NCBI GenBank assembly: GCA_910585865.1 | Contig: CAJUGO010000002.1 | Span: 186,001 to 250,000 of the forward strand | DNA: 64,000 nt | DNA from: an uncultured Ruminococcus sp. | GTDB lineage: Bacteria > Bacillota > Clostridia > Oscillospirales > Acutalibacteraceae | Reading direction: 5' to 3' | Shown here: piece after piece, positions 35,158 through 44,168 of the stretch | How the letters are laid out: every line of letters begins with the position of its first letter | How positions within the stretch are numbered: position 1 is the first letter of the stretch | Program-made: the position numbers and the translations under genes | Notes under the pieces: generated by a model | Database searches by the model: none | The model's input: only the letters and a program-made list of their open reading frames with translations | What the model was told of the DNA's origin: nothing

Positions 35158-36072
35158 ATGAATATTTCACAAATACAGGAAAAAATCCTTAAATTAAAAA
35201 AAGAAAAAGATGTTTGCATACTTGCACACAGCTATCAGGCTCATGAAATTTTAGAAATTTCAGATTTTACCGGTGACAGCTATAAACTCAGCGTTGATGC
35301 AAGCAAAGTTAAGAATAAAAATATTCTTATGTGCGGGGTCAGATTTATGGCTGAAACCTGCAAAATTCTCTCTCCTGAAAAAAAGGTTTATCTTGCACAG
35401 CCCACAGCAGGATGCAGTATGGCAGACCAGATGGACAAAGAGCTGATATCACAGGTAAAAAAAATGTATCCGGATTACACTGTTGTTGCATACATAAACA
35501 CAACAGCGGAATTAAAAACGATTTGTGATGTGTGTGTTACAAGTTCTTCTGCAGTTAAAATCGTAAACAACATAGAAAATAAAAATATTCTTTTTATCCC
35601 CGACTGCAATCTGGGCGATTTCACAGCAAAAAACTGCCCGGATAAAAATATTAAACTATTAAACGGTGGATGTCCCATTCACGCCTGCGTCAATACTGAG
35701 GATGTAAAAAAAGCAAAAGCACTTCATCCGCAGGCAGAGGTGCTTGTTCACCCTGAATGTGTACCTGAAGTTGTTGCAATGGCAGATTATGTGGGCTCAA
35801 CTTCGGGAATAATGGAATATGCCAAAAAATCAGATAAAAAAGAATTTATCATTGGAACAGAAATAAGCATTGCCGAGCATCTGCAATATGAATGTCCCGA
35901 TAAAAATTTCTATGGACTTTCACTTAAACTGATTTGTCCTAATATGAAATCAACTACTCTTGTTGATGTATATAATTGTCTTAATGACAATGGCGGTGAG
36001 GAAATTGTTCTTGATGAGCAAACAATTACTGATGCAAAAAAATGTATAGACGAGATGATAAGACTTGGATAA
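35158..36072 (+). CDS. nadA: Quinolinate synthase A
   Basis: About 304 residues. The three [4Fe-4S] ligands of NadA can be placed in MCGVRFMAET, PDCNLGDFTA/HPECVPEVVAMAD and LICPNMKSTT. The N-terminal CILAHSYQAHEILEISDF is the family start. It condenses iminoaspartate with dihydroxyacetone phosphate to quinolinate for NAD synthesis. Its usual partners nadB and nadC are not in this window, so iminoaspartate must come from elsewhere. The ATG at 35158 has GAAAGGAAAT upstream; the longer frame is ruled out by the promoter lying inside it. The stop overlaps the start region of mnmA. Confidence 0.95.
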   Translation: MNISQIQEKILKLKKEKDVCILAHSYQAHEILEISDFTGDSYKLSVDASKVKNKNILMCGVRFMAETCKILSPEKKVYLAQPTAGCSMADQMDKELISQVKKMYPDYTVVAYINTTAELKTICDVCVTSSSAVKIVNNIENKNILFIPDCNLGDFTAKNCPDKNIKLLNGGCPIHACVNTEDVKKAKALHPQAEVLVHPECVPEVVAMADYVGSTSGIMEYAKKSDKKEFIIGTEISIAEHLQYECPDKNFYGLSLKLICPNMKSTTLVDVYNCLNDNGGEEIVLDEQTITDAKKCIDEMIRLG

Positions 36073-36082
36073 TAAAGATAAT

Positions 36083-37156
36083 ATGAATAAAAAAGCCCTT
36101 GTTGCCATGAGCGGCGGCGTTGACAGTTCAGTAGCAGCTTATCTGACTAAAATCATGGGTTATGATTCAACAGGTATTACTCTTAAACTTTTTGATAATG
36201 AAGATATCGGTGAAAAAAAGGAAAAAACCTGCTGTTCTCTTGATGACATAGACGACGCACGAAATGTTTGTCTTAAACTTGGAATTCCTTATTATGTATA
36301 TAATTTTAAAGACAGCTTTAAAGAAAATGTAATTAATCGGTTCATAAATGCCTATGAGAACGGAACAACGCCTAATCCATGTATTGACTGCAACAGATAT
36401 ATAAAATTTGAAAAGCTGATTCGCAGAGCAGAGGAACTTGACTTTGACTGCGTGGTAACAGGGCATTACTCAATAATAGAATACGACCGCCAAAGCGACA
36501 GATATCTCTTGAAAAAATCTGCCGATATTACAAAGGATCAAAGCTACGTGCTGTATTCTCTCACTCAAAAACAGCTTTCAAAAACTCTGCTTCCCCTTGG
36601 TACAATGACAAAAAACCGTGTAAGAGAAATTGCCGAGGAACTTGGGCTTGTCAATGCACATAAACATGACAGCCAGGATATTTGTTTTGTACCCGACGGT
36701 GATTACGCAAAATTCATAGAACAATATACAGGCAAAACTTATCCTTGCGGTGATTTCGTTGATACACATGGTAATGTGCTTGGAACACACAAAGGTATAA
36801 TCAGATACACCGTTGGACAGCGCAAGGGACTGGGACTTGCACTTCCTCATCCAATGTATGTAAAGGAAAAAGATTTGTATAACAACAAAGTTATATTATG
36901 CAACAACAGTGAGCTTTTTTCAAAAGAACTTTATGCCACGGATATAAATCTTATTTACTATGAAAAAATTGAAAAACCTTTAAGATTAAAAGCCCGTGTA
37001 CGGTATAATCAGCCCGAAAAAGACGCTATAGTTGAACAGATTGATGAAAACACCCTGCATGTTGTATTCGACGAACCGCAAAGAGCTATTTCCAAAGGAC
37101 AGGCAGTAGTTTTATATGACGGAGAATATGTTGTTGGCGGAGGAACAATACTATAA
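36083..37156 (+). CDS. mnmA: tRNA-uridine 2-sulfurtransferase MnmA
   Basis: About 357 residues. It has the PP-loop ATP site MSGGVDSSVAAY at its start, the catalytic Cys in NPCIDCNRYIKF, and the second active Cys in SQDICFVPDGDYAKF; the C-terminal part has the family GQRKGLGLA and beta-barrel. It thiolates U34 of Lys, Glu and Gln tRNAs. The ATG at 36083 is the best start; an in-frame TTG at 36065 overlaps nadA, and neither has a clear ribosome-binding site, so translation is probably coupled to nadA. It ends at a strong terminator. Confidence 0.95.
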   Translation: MNKKALVAMSGGVDSSVAAYLTKIMGYDSTGITLKLFDNEDIGEKKEKTCCSLDDIDDARNVCLKLGIPYYVYNFKDSFKENVINRFINAYENGTTPNPCIDCNRYIKFEKLIRRAEELDFDCVVTGHYSIIEYDRQSDRYLLKKSADITKDQSYVLYSLTQKQLSKTLLPLGTMTKNRVREIAEELGLVNAHKHDSQDICFVPDGDYAKFIEQYTGKTYPCGDFVDTHGNVLGTHKGIIRYTVGQRKGLGLALPHPMYVKEKDLYNNKVILCNNSELFSKELYATDINLIYYEKIEKPLRLKARVRYNQPEKDAIVEQIDENTLHVVFDEPQRAISKGQAVVLYDGEYVVGGGTIL

Positions 37157-37165
37157 TACAATAAC

Positions 37166-37194
37166 AAAATGCCGACTGTAATGGTCGGCATTTT
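37166..37194. terminator. Bidirectional terminator between mnmA and dapL
   Basis: AAAATGCCGAC/GTCGGCATTTT with a 7-base loop lies between the convergent ends of mnmA and dapL and has T-tracts on both strands. Confidence 0.9.
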
Positions 37195-37206
37195 ATGTTA
37201 ATATAT

Positions 37207-38388
37207 TTATTTTGACAACAATTTTTTGATTCTTTCAACAGCTTCAATTGTATTTTCTCTGTCGCCAAAAGATGTAAGGCGGAAATAGCCAGCTCCGTTT
37301 TCACCAAAACCCTCGCCCGGTGTACCTACGACATTAGCTTCATTAAGAAGCAAATCAAAAAATTCCCAACTGCCCATATTATTCGGACACTTAAGCCAGA
37401 TATAAGGTGAATTTTTTCCGCCGGTATAGTAAATGCCAAGCTCATCAAGAGCAGATGCAATAATTCTTGCATTCTCCTGATAGTAGGAAATGTTTTCTTT
37501 TATCTGCTTTTGTCCCTCTTCACTGAATACAGCAGCTGCTGCACACTGCACAGGCCATGATACGCCGTTAAATTTAGTAGCCTGACGGCGATACCAAGTT
37601 GCATAGATGTTGTGACCGTCACGCTCAAGCTCCTTAGGAATTACAGTGTAACCACAACGAGTACCCGTGAAGCCTGCTGTCTTTGAAAGTGAGCACATTT
37701 CAATTGCACAATTGCGCGCACCTTCTATTGCAAAAATCGAACGGGGCAAATCTTCTGTAATGAACGCTTCGTATGCACAGTCATAAAGAATAATTGCATC
37801 ATTATTAAGCGCATAATCAACCCACATCTTGAGCTGTTCTGCCGTATAGGCTGAACCTGTAGGATTGTTAGGTGAACAAAGGTATATGATGTCAGCTTTT
37901 ACACTGTTATCAGGAAGTGCGGCAAAGCCGTTTGATTCATTTGATGCCGCATATACAATTTTTCTGCCTGCCATAATGTTTGAATCAACATATACCGGAT
38001 ATACCGGGTCTGTAACCAAAACAACATTATCTTTGGAGAATATATCACCAATATTTCCGCAATCGGATTTTGCTCCGTCAGAAACAAAAATTTCATCGGA
38101 AGAAACATCCACTCCAAATCCTTTATAATAATTTGAAATTGCCTCTCTTAAAAAATCGTAACCCTCGTAGTCAGGATATCCTTTAAAAGTTTCCTTATGA
38201 GAAAGGTCATCAGCACCCTTTTTCATTGCTTCAATTACAACCGGGGCAAGAGGTAAAGTTACATCACCAATACCAAGCTTTATAACCTTTTTATCAGGGT
38301 GAGCTGCAATATATGCATTGGTCTTTTTTGCAACGTCTGCAAAAAGATAGTTCGGTACGAGATTGTCAAAATTTTTATTAATTTTCAT
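37207..38388 (-). CDS. dapL: LL-diaminopimelate aminotransferase
   Basis: The protein has 393 residues. The DapL pattern is clear: KLGIGDVTLPLAP near residue 37, the GYPDYEGYDFLREAI segment, VSDGAKSDCGN, the PLP-region Asn and Asp (CSPNNPTG and ILYDCAYEAF), and the Schiff-base Lys in SLSKTAGFTGTRCGY. It makes LL-diaminopimelate from tetrahydrodipicolinate in one step, bypassing the succinylase and acetylase routes. Its product is the substrate of DapF, which is encoded two genes upstream as the end of the CarB-DapF ORF. It has AAAGGAATG before the ATG. Confidence 0.97.
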   Translation of the reverse strand: MKINKNFDNLVPNYLFADVAKKTNAYIAAHPDKKVIKLGIGDVTLPLAPVVIEAMKKGADDLSHKETFKGYPDYEGYDFLREAISNYYKGFGVDVSSDEIFVSDGAKSDCGNIGDIFSKDNVVLVTDPVYPVYVDSNIMAGRKIVYAASNESNGFAALPDNSVKADIIYLCSPNNPTGSAYTAEQLKMWVDYALNNDAIILYDCAYEAFITEDLPRSIFAIEGARNCAIEMCSLSKTAGFTGTRCGYTVIPKELERDGHNIYATWYRRQATKFNGVSWPVQCAAAAVFSEEGQKQIKENISYYQENARIIASALDELGIYYTGGKNSPYIWLKCPNNMGSWEFFDLLLNEANVVGTPGEGFGENGAGYFRLTSFGDRENTIEAVERIKKLLSK

Positions 38389-38441
38389 TGTTAATCATTC
38401 CTTTGCAAATATACTATGATAAACGCGCACAGGATAAACTT

Positions 38442-40061
38442 TTATTTTTCTAGTGAGGCTTTTATAAATTCTCTGAAAAGAGGATGCGCACGGTTAGGAC
38501 GTGACTTAAACTCAGGATGATACTGAACGCCTACATAAAAACGATTTTCAGGTATTTCAACTGCTTCAACAAGAAGTCCGTTTGGAGATGTACCGGTAAT
38601 TCTCATGCCTGCATTTTCAATTTCTTCTCTATATTCGTTATTAAATTCATAGCGGTGACGATGACGCTCGGAAATTTCTCTTTTACCGTAAGCTCTTTCC
38701 ATCATTGAACCTTCTTTAATAACACAAGGATATGCACCGAGACGCATAGTGCCCCCCATATTCTCAATACCCAGCTGTTCAGGCATAAGATCAATAACAT
38801 TATGCTTGCCTTCAGGAGCAAATTCTCCGCTGTTGGCATCATCAAATCCGAGAACATTTTTAGCGTATTCAATTACAGCTGTTTGCATGCCAAGACAAAT
38901 TCCAAGATAAGGAATATCGTTTTCACGCGCATATTTGGCTGCCATCACCTTGCCCTCGACACCTCTGTTACCAAAGCCGCCCGGGATAAGAATTCCGTCA
39001 ACATCGCCTAGAAGCTCTTCAACTTTGTACTTTGTGATAAGCTCACAATCAACCCATTTAATTTCTACATCAGCAGAATTTTCATAACCTGCATGACGCA
39101 AAGCCTCAGCTACTGATAAGTAAGCATCATGAAGCGCAACATACTTTCCGCAAAGAGCAATAGTACATTTCTTTGTACGGCTGTTAATTCTTTCAAGCAT
39201 TTCTTCCCATTCCGAAAGATCCGGAGTTTTGTCAGCCGTTATGTTTAATTCACGACACACAACATTGGAAAAATTACTCTTTTCAAGCATAAGAGGAGCC
39301 TGATATAACGTTGGGAGCGTAATATTTTCAATTACGCAGTCAGGCTTAACATTGCAGAAAAGTGCAATCTTTTTAAATATACTTTCTTCAAGCGGCTCAT
39401 CACAGCGCAAAACTATAATATCAGGATTAATTCCGAGTGAGCGAAGTTCCTTCACAGAATGCTGAGTAGGTTTTGACTTGTGCTCTTCGCTGCCTTTTAT
39501 ATAAGGGACAAGCGTAACATGAATAAAAATACTGTTCTCTCTGCCAACTTCAAGTGAAACCTGGCGAATTGCCTCAAGAAACGGCTGACTTTCAATATCT
39601 CCTACTGTACCGCCGATTTCAGTTATAACAACATCAGCATTCGTCTTTTCACCAACATTATATATAAAAGATTTAATTTCATTAGTAATATGAGGAATTA
39701 CCTGAACAGTCTTTCCAAGATAGTCGCCGCGGCGTTCTTTTTCAAGAACATTGGAATAAACCTTACCTGTAGTAAGATTAGAATATTTGTTTAAGTCTTC
39801 GTCAATAAAACGCTCGTAATGACCAAGGTCAAGGTCTGTTTCAGCACCATCTTCAGTAACATAAACCTCACCGTGCTGATACGGGCTCATAGTACCGGGA
39901 TCTACATTTATGTACGGGTCAAGCTTTTGCGCGACTATTTTAAGTCCCCGTGCTTTTAAAAGTCTGCCCAGAGATGCGGCTGTAATACCCTTGCCGAGAC
40001 CCGAAACTACGCCGCCTGTAACGAATATATATTTCTTATTCTTCTGATCGGTCATACTCAC
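38442..40061 (-). CDS. pyrG: CTP synthase
   Basis: A 539-residue CTP synthase. The N-terminal synthetase domain has KYIFVTGGVVSGLGKGI, KLDPYINVDPGTMSPYQHGEV and ITEIGGTVGDIES. The C-terminal glutaminase has GICLGMQ (catalytic Cys) and YHPEFKSRP (His, Glu). It forms CTP from UTP, glutamine and ATP. The start is taken as GTG at 40061, which follows the dapF stop by three bases and has AGAGGTG at the right distance; an in-frame ATG two codons on (40055) is the alternative. It is in one operon with carA and carB-dapF. Confidence 0.96.
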   Translation of the reverse strand: MSMTDQKNKKYIFVTGGVVSGLGKGITAASLGRLLKARGLKIVAQKLDPYINVDPGTMSPYQHGEVYVTEDGAETDLDLGHYERFIDEDLNKYSNLTTGKVYSNVLEKERRGDYLGKTVQVIPHITNEIKSFIYNVGEKTNADVVITEIGGTVGDIESQPFLEAIRQVSLEVGRENSIFIHVTLVPYIKGSEEHKSKPTQHSVKELRSLGINPDIIVLRCDEPLEESIFKKIALFCNVKPDCVIENITLPTLYQAPLMLEKSNFSNVVCRELNITADKTPDLSEWEEMLERINSRTKKCTIALCGKYVALHDAYLSVAEALRHAGYENSADVEIKWVDCELITKYKVEELLGDVDGILIPGGFGNRGVEGKVMAAKYARENDIPYLGICLGMQTAVIEYAKNVLGFDDANSGEFAPEGKHNVIDLMPEQLGIENMGGTMRLGAYPCVIKEGSMMERAYGKREISERHRHRYEFNNEYREEIENAGMRITGTSPNGLLVEAVEIPENRFYVGVQYHPEFKSRPNRAHPLFREFIKASLEK

Positions 40062-40064
40062 AAA

Positions 40065-40910
40065 TTACACCTCTATTTCGCCTTCAAATACTTTTTCAGC
40101 ATTACCTGTCATGTAAACTGTATCGTCAGTATAGTTTATGATAAGGTCTCCGCCTTTGAGTTTAACCTTGATATCCTCGCCTTTTTTACAAAAACCGTTC
40201 TCACATGCGGCAACAGCAACCGCACATGCACCTGTACCGCAGGCCCATGTCTCACCTGAGCCTCTTTCCCAAACTCTCATTTTAATTGTGTTGTCATCAA
40301 GAACTGTTACAAATTCAGTATTTACTCTTTCAGGAAACAGCTTGTTGAATTCAAATTCAGGTCCGATTTTTTCAATGTCAAGATTGTCTATATCATCCAT
40401 AAATACTACACAGTGAGGATTACCCATTGATACACAGGTAATATTATATTCCTTGTCTGCAATTTTTACAGGTTCATTTACAATCTTCTGTTTATTGAGT
40501 GAAACAGGAATTTCTTTTGGATCAAGAATTGCCTTGCCCATATCAACCCTGAGACGCGTAACTTCACCGTTTGTTGTATAAGCCTTTAACTTTTTGATTC
40601 CACTGAGAGTTTCAACAGTTATTTCGTCTTTTTCATTATAATCTACCATTCCGTGGTCATAGAGGAATTTACCCACACAGCGAATGCCGTTTCCGCACAT
40701 TTTACCCTCTGAACCATCAAGATTATACATTTTCATTTTTGCATCAGCAATCTCTGACGGGCAAATAAGGATTATTCCGTCACCGCCAATGCCAAAGTGC
40801 CTGTCAGAAAGTCTTACTGAAAGTGCTTCCGGATTATTAATCTCCTGGTCAAAAGTGCTGCAATAGATATAGTCATTTCCTATACCCTGCATCTTTGTAA
40901 ACTTCAGCAT
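40065..40910 (-). CDS. dapF: Possible internally started DapF (nested in the carB-dapF ORF)
   Basis: This alternative reading of the same frame starts at the ATG at 40910, preceded by GGGAGGAG with about six bases of spacing. It gives a normal-length (281-residue) diaminopimelate epimerase, which converts LL-DAP to meso-DAP for lysine and peptidoglycan. Catalytic cysteines lie near residues 75 and 219 of this product. Whether it is the main product cannot be decided from sequence; the ribosome-binding site is as good as that of other genes in the window. Confidence 0.6.
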   Translation of the reverse strand: MLKFTKMQGIGNDYIYCSTFDQEINNPEALSVRLSDRHFGIGGDGIILICPSEIADAKMKMYNLDGSEGKMCGNGIRCVGKFLYDHGMVDYNEKDEITVETLSGIKKLKAYTTNGEVTRLRVDMGKAILDPKEIPVSLNKQKIVNEPVKIADKEYNITCVSMGNPHCVVFMDDIDNLDIEKIGPEFEFNKLFPERVNTEFVTVLDDNTIKMRVWERGSGETWACGTGACAVAVAACENGFCKKGEDIKVKLKGGDLIINYTDDTVYMTGNAEKVFEGEIEV

Positions 40911-43900
40911 GAGCTTCTCCTCCCTCATATTATTAATATCAACAAGTTCCGTGCTGTGCTGTGAATAATGGCTCTTCAGGCAGTCCGCAAGTGCATTCGC
41001 AGTATCAAGCGATGTAAGACACGGAATATTTCTTTCAACAGTTTTTCTGCGGATCTTTACAGAATCTCTTGACGGAATTCTGCCTTTCGCCGAGGTTGAA
41101 ATTACATACTGAATCTTTCCGGATTCTATAAGAGTAAGCGTATTGTCAATTTTAGATTCATGAATTTTCTGTACGCTTACTGCATCAATACCATATTTCC
41201 CAAGCACCTGGGCAGTTCCGTCAGTTGCATAAATTGTAAATCCAAGATCATAATACTTCTTGGCAATTTCACCGATTTCTGCTTTATCCGAATTTCGGAC
41301 AGTAATAAATACTCCGCCCTTTTTCTTCATCTTATAACCGGCACCTATAAGTCCCTTATATAATGCCTCTTCTAGGGTACCGGCAACACCGAGAACTTCA
41401 CCTGTTGACTTCATTTCTGGACCCAGATGATTATCAACATTAATAAGCTTCTCAAAACTAAATACAGGAACCTTTACCGCAATATAAGGACTCTTTCTGT
41501 AAAGACCGGTTCCATAGCCCATGTCTTTAAGTTTTTCTCCCAGCATAGCTCTTGTTGCAAGATCTACCATCGGAACCCCTGTAACCTTGCTGATATAAGG
41601 AATTGTTCTTGAAGAACGGGGATTAACTTCAATAACATAAAGCTCGTCCTTATAGATAAGATACTGTATATTTACAAGACCTTTTGTTCTTAACTCAATT
41701 GCAAGGTTTTTGGAACTTTCAATAATAATTTGCGTCATTTCATCAGACAGGTTCCATGCAGGATAAACTGCAATAGAATCGCCGGAATGAACACCTGCAC
41801 GCTCAATATGTTCCATAATACCGGGAATAAGTATATCTTCTCCGTCACATATTGCATCTACTTCAATCTCAGTTCCCTGCAAATATTTATCAATAAGAAT
41901 AGGATTTTCAATATTCTGAGCAAGAATAATTGCCATATATTCCTTTACATCATCCTCGTTAAAGGCAATTATCATATTCTGACCGCCCAAAACATATGAC
42001 GGACGAAGCAAAACAGGGTAACCGATTTTAGATGCAACATTAAGTGCTTCATCAGTTGTCATTACAGTTACGCCGCGCGGACGTTTTATCTGATATTTTT
42101 CAAGCAGTTCATCAAAGCGCTCCCTGTCCTCTGCCATATCAATAGCATCATATGAAGTACCAAGAATATTTACTCCGCTATCACTTAAAAACTTGGTAAG
42201 CTTTATAGCAGTCTGTCCTCCAAAAGCGACAACAACACCAAAAGGCTTTTCAGTTTTAATGATACCCATTACATCTTCTGTTGTAAGCGGCTCAAAATAA
42301 AGTCTGTCAGCAGTATCAAAGTCTGTTGATACAGTTTCCGGGTTATTATTTACAATAACAACATCATAACCCGCCTTTTTAAGTGCCCATACACAGTGAA
42401 CTGAAGCATAGTCAAATTCAATACCCTGACCTATTCTGATAGGACCTGAACCAAATACAATTACAGTCTTTTTATCCTTTGGAAGTTTTCCAATAAATTC
42501 AGCTGCCTCATTTTCCTTGTCAAATGTAGAGTAAAAATACGGGGTTTCAGCCTCAAACTCAGCTGCACAGGTATCAACCATTTTGTATACTGGTATAAGC
42601 GGCTTTTGAACTTTCTTTCCTGTTATCTCCTCAATAGTTTTATCAAGAAAACCTATATTCTTTGCACGTTTATAAAGTTCATCGGTAAACTCACCATTTT
42701 TCAGTTCTGTTTCAACTGAAATGATATTTTTAAGCTTTTCAAGGAACCACTCATCAATCAGAGTCACGCTGTGAATCTGATCTACTGTAATACCTCTTTT
42801 GAGAGCTTCATATACACAGAAAATTCTTTTATCATCACAAACGCTTAATCTGTCATAAACAGATGCATTTGAAAGTTCTGCAAATTCTTTATCATTAAGA
42901 GTATCATGCGAAATCTCAGCGCCTCTGACTGCTTTCATTATTGCCTGCTCAAATGTTGGAGCAATTGCCATAACTTCGCCTGTCGCCTTCATCTGAGTTC
43001 CCAGTGAACGCTTTGCATACACAAACTTATCAAAAGGCCACTTCGGGAATTTTACAACAACATAGTCAAGCGCAGGTTCAAAGCAAGCATATGTAGTGCC
43101 GGTAACAGCATTTTTTATTTCATTTAATGTATATCCGATTGCAATCTTAGCAGCAACCTTAGCTATAGGATATCCGGTTGCTTTTGATGCAAGCGCAGAA
43201 GAACGTGATACTCGCGGATTAACCTCAATTACTGCATATTCAAATGTTTCGGGATTTAAAGCAAACTGACAGTTACAGCCTCCTTCAACCTTTAAGGCAG
43301 TAATAATATCCAAAGCCGCACTTCTGAGCATCTGATACTCTTTGTCAGCAAGGGTAACGGTAGGCGCAATTACAATTGAATCACCTGTATGAACACCCAC
43401 AGGGTCAAAGTTTTCCATTGAGCAGACGGTAATAACATTGCCGTCGCTGTCACGCATAACTTCAAATTCAACCTCTTTCCAGCCTGAAATACATTTTTCA
43501 ACAAGTACCTGAGTAATCGGAGAAAGTTCAAGACCGTTTGAAGTGATTTCACGAAGCTCATCTTCATTATCTACAATACCGCCGCCTGTTCCGCCAAGCG
43601 TGAATGCAGGACGAATAATTACCGGATAACCAATCTGGTTGGCAAAATCAACAGCAGCCTCAACATCATTTACAACAAGTGAGGGGATTACCGGCTGATT
43701 AATTTCAAGCATTGTATCTTTAAAAAGCTGTCTGTCCTCCGCTTTATCAATTGTTTCAGGATTTGCACCAAGCAGCTGAACATCATATTTATCAAGGAAC
43801 CCTTCTTTTGCAAGCTGCATTGAAAGCGTAAGTCCTGTCTGACCTCCGAGCGTCGAAAGCAGACTGTCGGGACGTTCTTTTTTTATAATTCTTTTTACTG

Positions 43901-44117
43901 TTTCAAGCGTCAGCGGCTCAATATATATTTTATCAGCCATTGCATTATCGGTCATAATTGTAGCAGGATTTGAGTTCACAAGGATAACCTCAAGTCCCTC
44001 TTCTTTAAGTGCGCGGCAAGCCTGTGTGCCTGCATAGTCAAATTCGGCAGCCTGACCGATTACGATTGGACCTGAACCGATTACCATAACTCTTTTTATA
44101 TTCTTTTTGAGTGGCAT
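40065..44117 (-). CDS. carB-dapF: Single ORF joining carbamoyl-phosphate synthase large subunit and diaminopimelate epimerase
   Basis: This ORF has 1350 codons. Residues 1-1069 are a full CarB: first ATP-grasp half, oligomerisation part, second ATP-grasp half (RGVTVMTTDEAL, VNPRSSRTIPYISK), and the MGS-like allosteric domain (about 935-1069, including IPCLTSLDTANALADCL). Residues 1070-1350 are a full DapF with both catalytic cysteines (MCGNGIRCVG and ACGTGACAVA) and the family start MLKFTKMQGIGNDY. No stop codon separates the two. At the join the DNA reads AGGGAGGAGAAGCTC before ATG (40910), a near-perfect Shine-Dalgarno at normal spacing. So DapF may be made both as a CarB fusion and as a free protein. 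Carbamoyl-phosphate synthesis and meso-DAP formation are unrelated reactions. Confidence 0.93.
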   Translation of the reverse strand: MPLKKNIKRVMVIGSGPIVIGQAAEFDYAGTQACRALKEEGLEVILVNSNPATIMTDNAMADKIYIEPLTLETVKRIIKKERPDSLLSTLGGQTGLTLSMQLAKEGFLDKYDVQLLGANPETIDKAEDRQLFKDTMLEINQPVIPSLVVNDVEAAVDFANQIGYPVIIRPAFTLGGTGGGIVDNEDELREITSNGLELSPITQVLVEKCISGWKEVEFEVMRDSDGNVITVCSMENFDPVGVHTGDSIVIAPTVTLADKEYQMLRSAALDIITALKVEGGCNCQFALNPETFEYAVIEVNPRVSRSSALASKATGYPIAKVAAKIAIGYTLNEIKNAVTGTTYACFEPALDYVVVKFPKWPFDKFVYAKRSLGTQMKATGEVMAIAPTFEQAIMKAVRGAEISHDTLNDKEFAELSNASVYDRLSVCDDKRIFCVYEALKRGITVDQIHSVTLIDEWFLEKLKNIISVETELKNGEFTDELYKRAKNIGFLDKTIEEITGKKVQKPLIPVYKMVDTCAAEFEAETPYFYSTFDKENEAAEFIGKLPKDKKTVIVFGSGPIRIGQGIEFDYASVHCVWALKKAGYDVVIVNNNPETVSTDFDTADRLYFEPLTTEDVMGIIKTEKPFGVVVAFGGQTAIKLTKFLSDSGVNILGTSYDAIDMAEDRERFDELLEKYQIKRPRGVTVMTTDEALNVASKIGYPVLLRPSYVLGGQNMIIAFNEDDVKEYMAIILAQNIENPILIDKYLQGTEIEVDAICDGEDILIPGIMEHIERAGVHSGDSIAVYPAWNLSDEMTQIIIESSKNLAIELRTKGLVNIQYLIYKDELYVIEVNPRSSRTIPYISKVTGVPMVDLATRAMLGEKLKDMGYGTGLYRKSPYIAVKVPVFSFEKLINVDNHLGPEMKSTGEVLGVAGTLEEALYKGLIGAGYKMKKKGGVFITVRNSDKAEIGEIAKKYYDLGFTIYATDGTAQVLGKYGIDAVSVQKIHESKIDNTLTLIESGKIQYVISTSAKGRIPSRDSVKIRRKTVERNIPCLTSLDTANALADCLKSHYSQHSTELVDINNMREEKLMLKFTKMQGIGNDYIYCSTFDQEINNPEALSVRLSDRHFGIGGDGIILICPSEIADAKMKMYNLDGSEGKMCGNGIRCVGKFLYDHGMVDYNEKDEITVETLSGIKKLKAYTTNGEVTRLRVDMGKAILDPKEIPVSLNKQKIVNEPVKIADKEYNITCVSMGNPHCVVFMDDIDNLDIEKIGPEFEFNKLFPERVNTEFVTVLDDNTIKMRVWERGSGETWACGTGACAVAVAACENGFCKKGEDIKVKLKGGDLIINYTDDTVYMTGNAEKVFEGEIEV

Positions 44118-44168
44118 ATAATCATTCCTTATTCAAATATTATCTATAGTTATGTTTAGCTATGAGTT

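Noticed and set aside
40890..40930. Recoded stop codon (alternative genetic code) as the reason for the CarB-DapF and CopA-CopZ fusions
   Set aside because: TAA, TAG and TGA all end other genes normally in this window, including the DUF512 gene (TGA), and no in-frame stop lies at either join.
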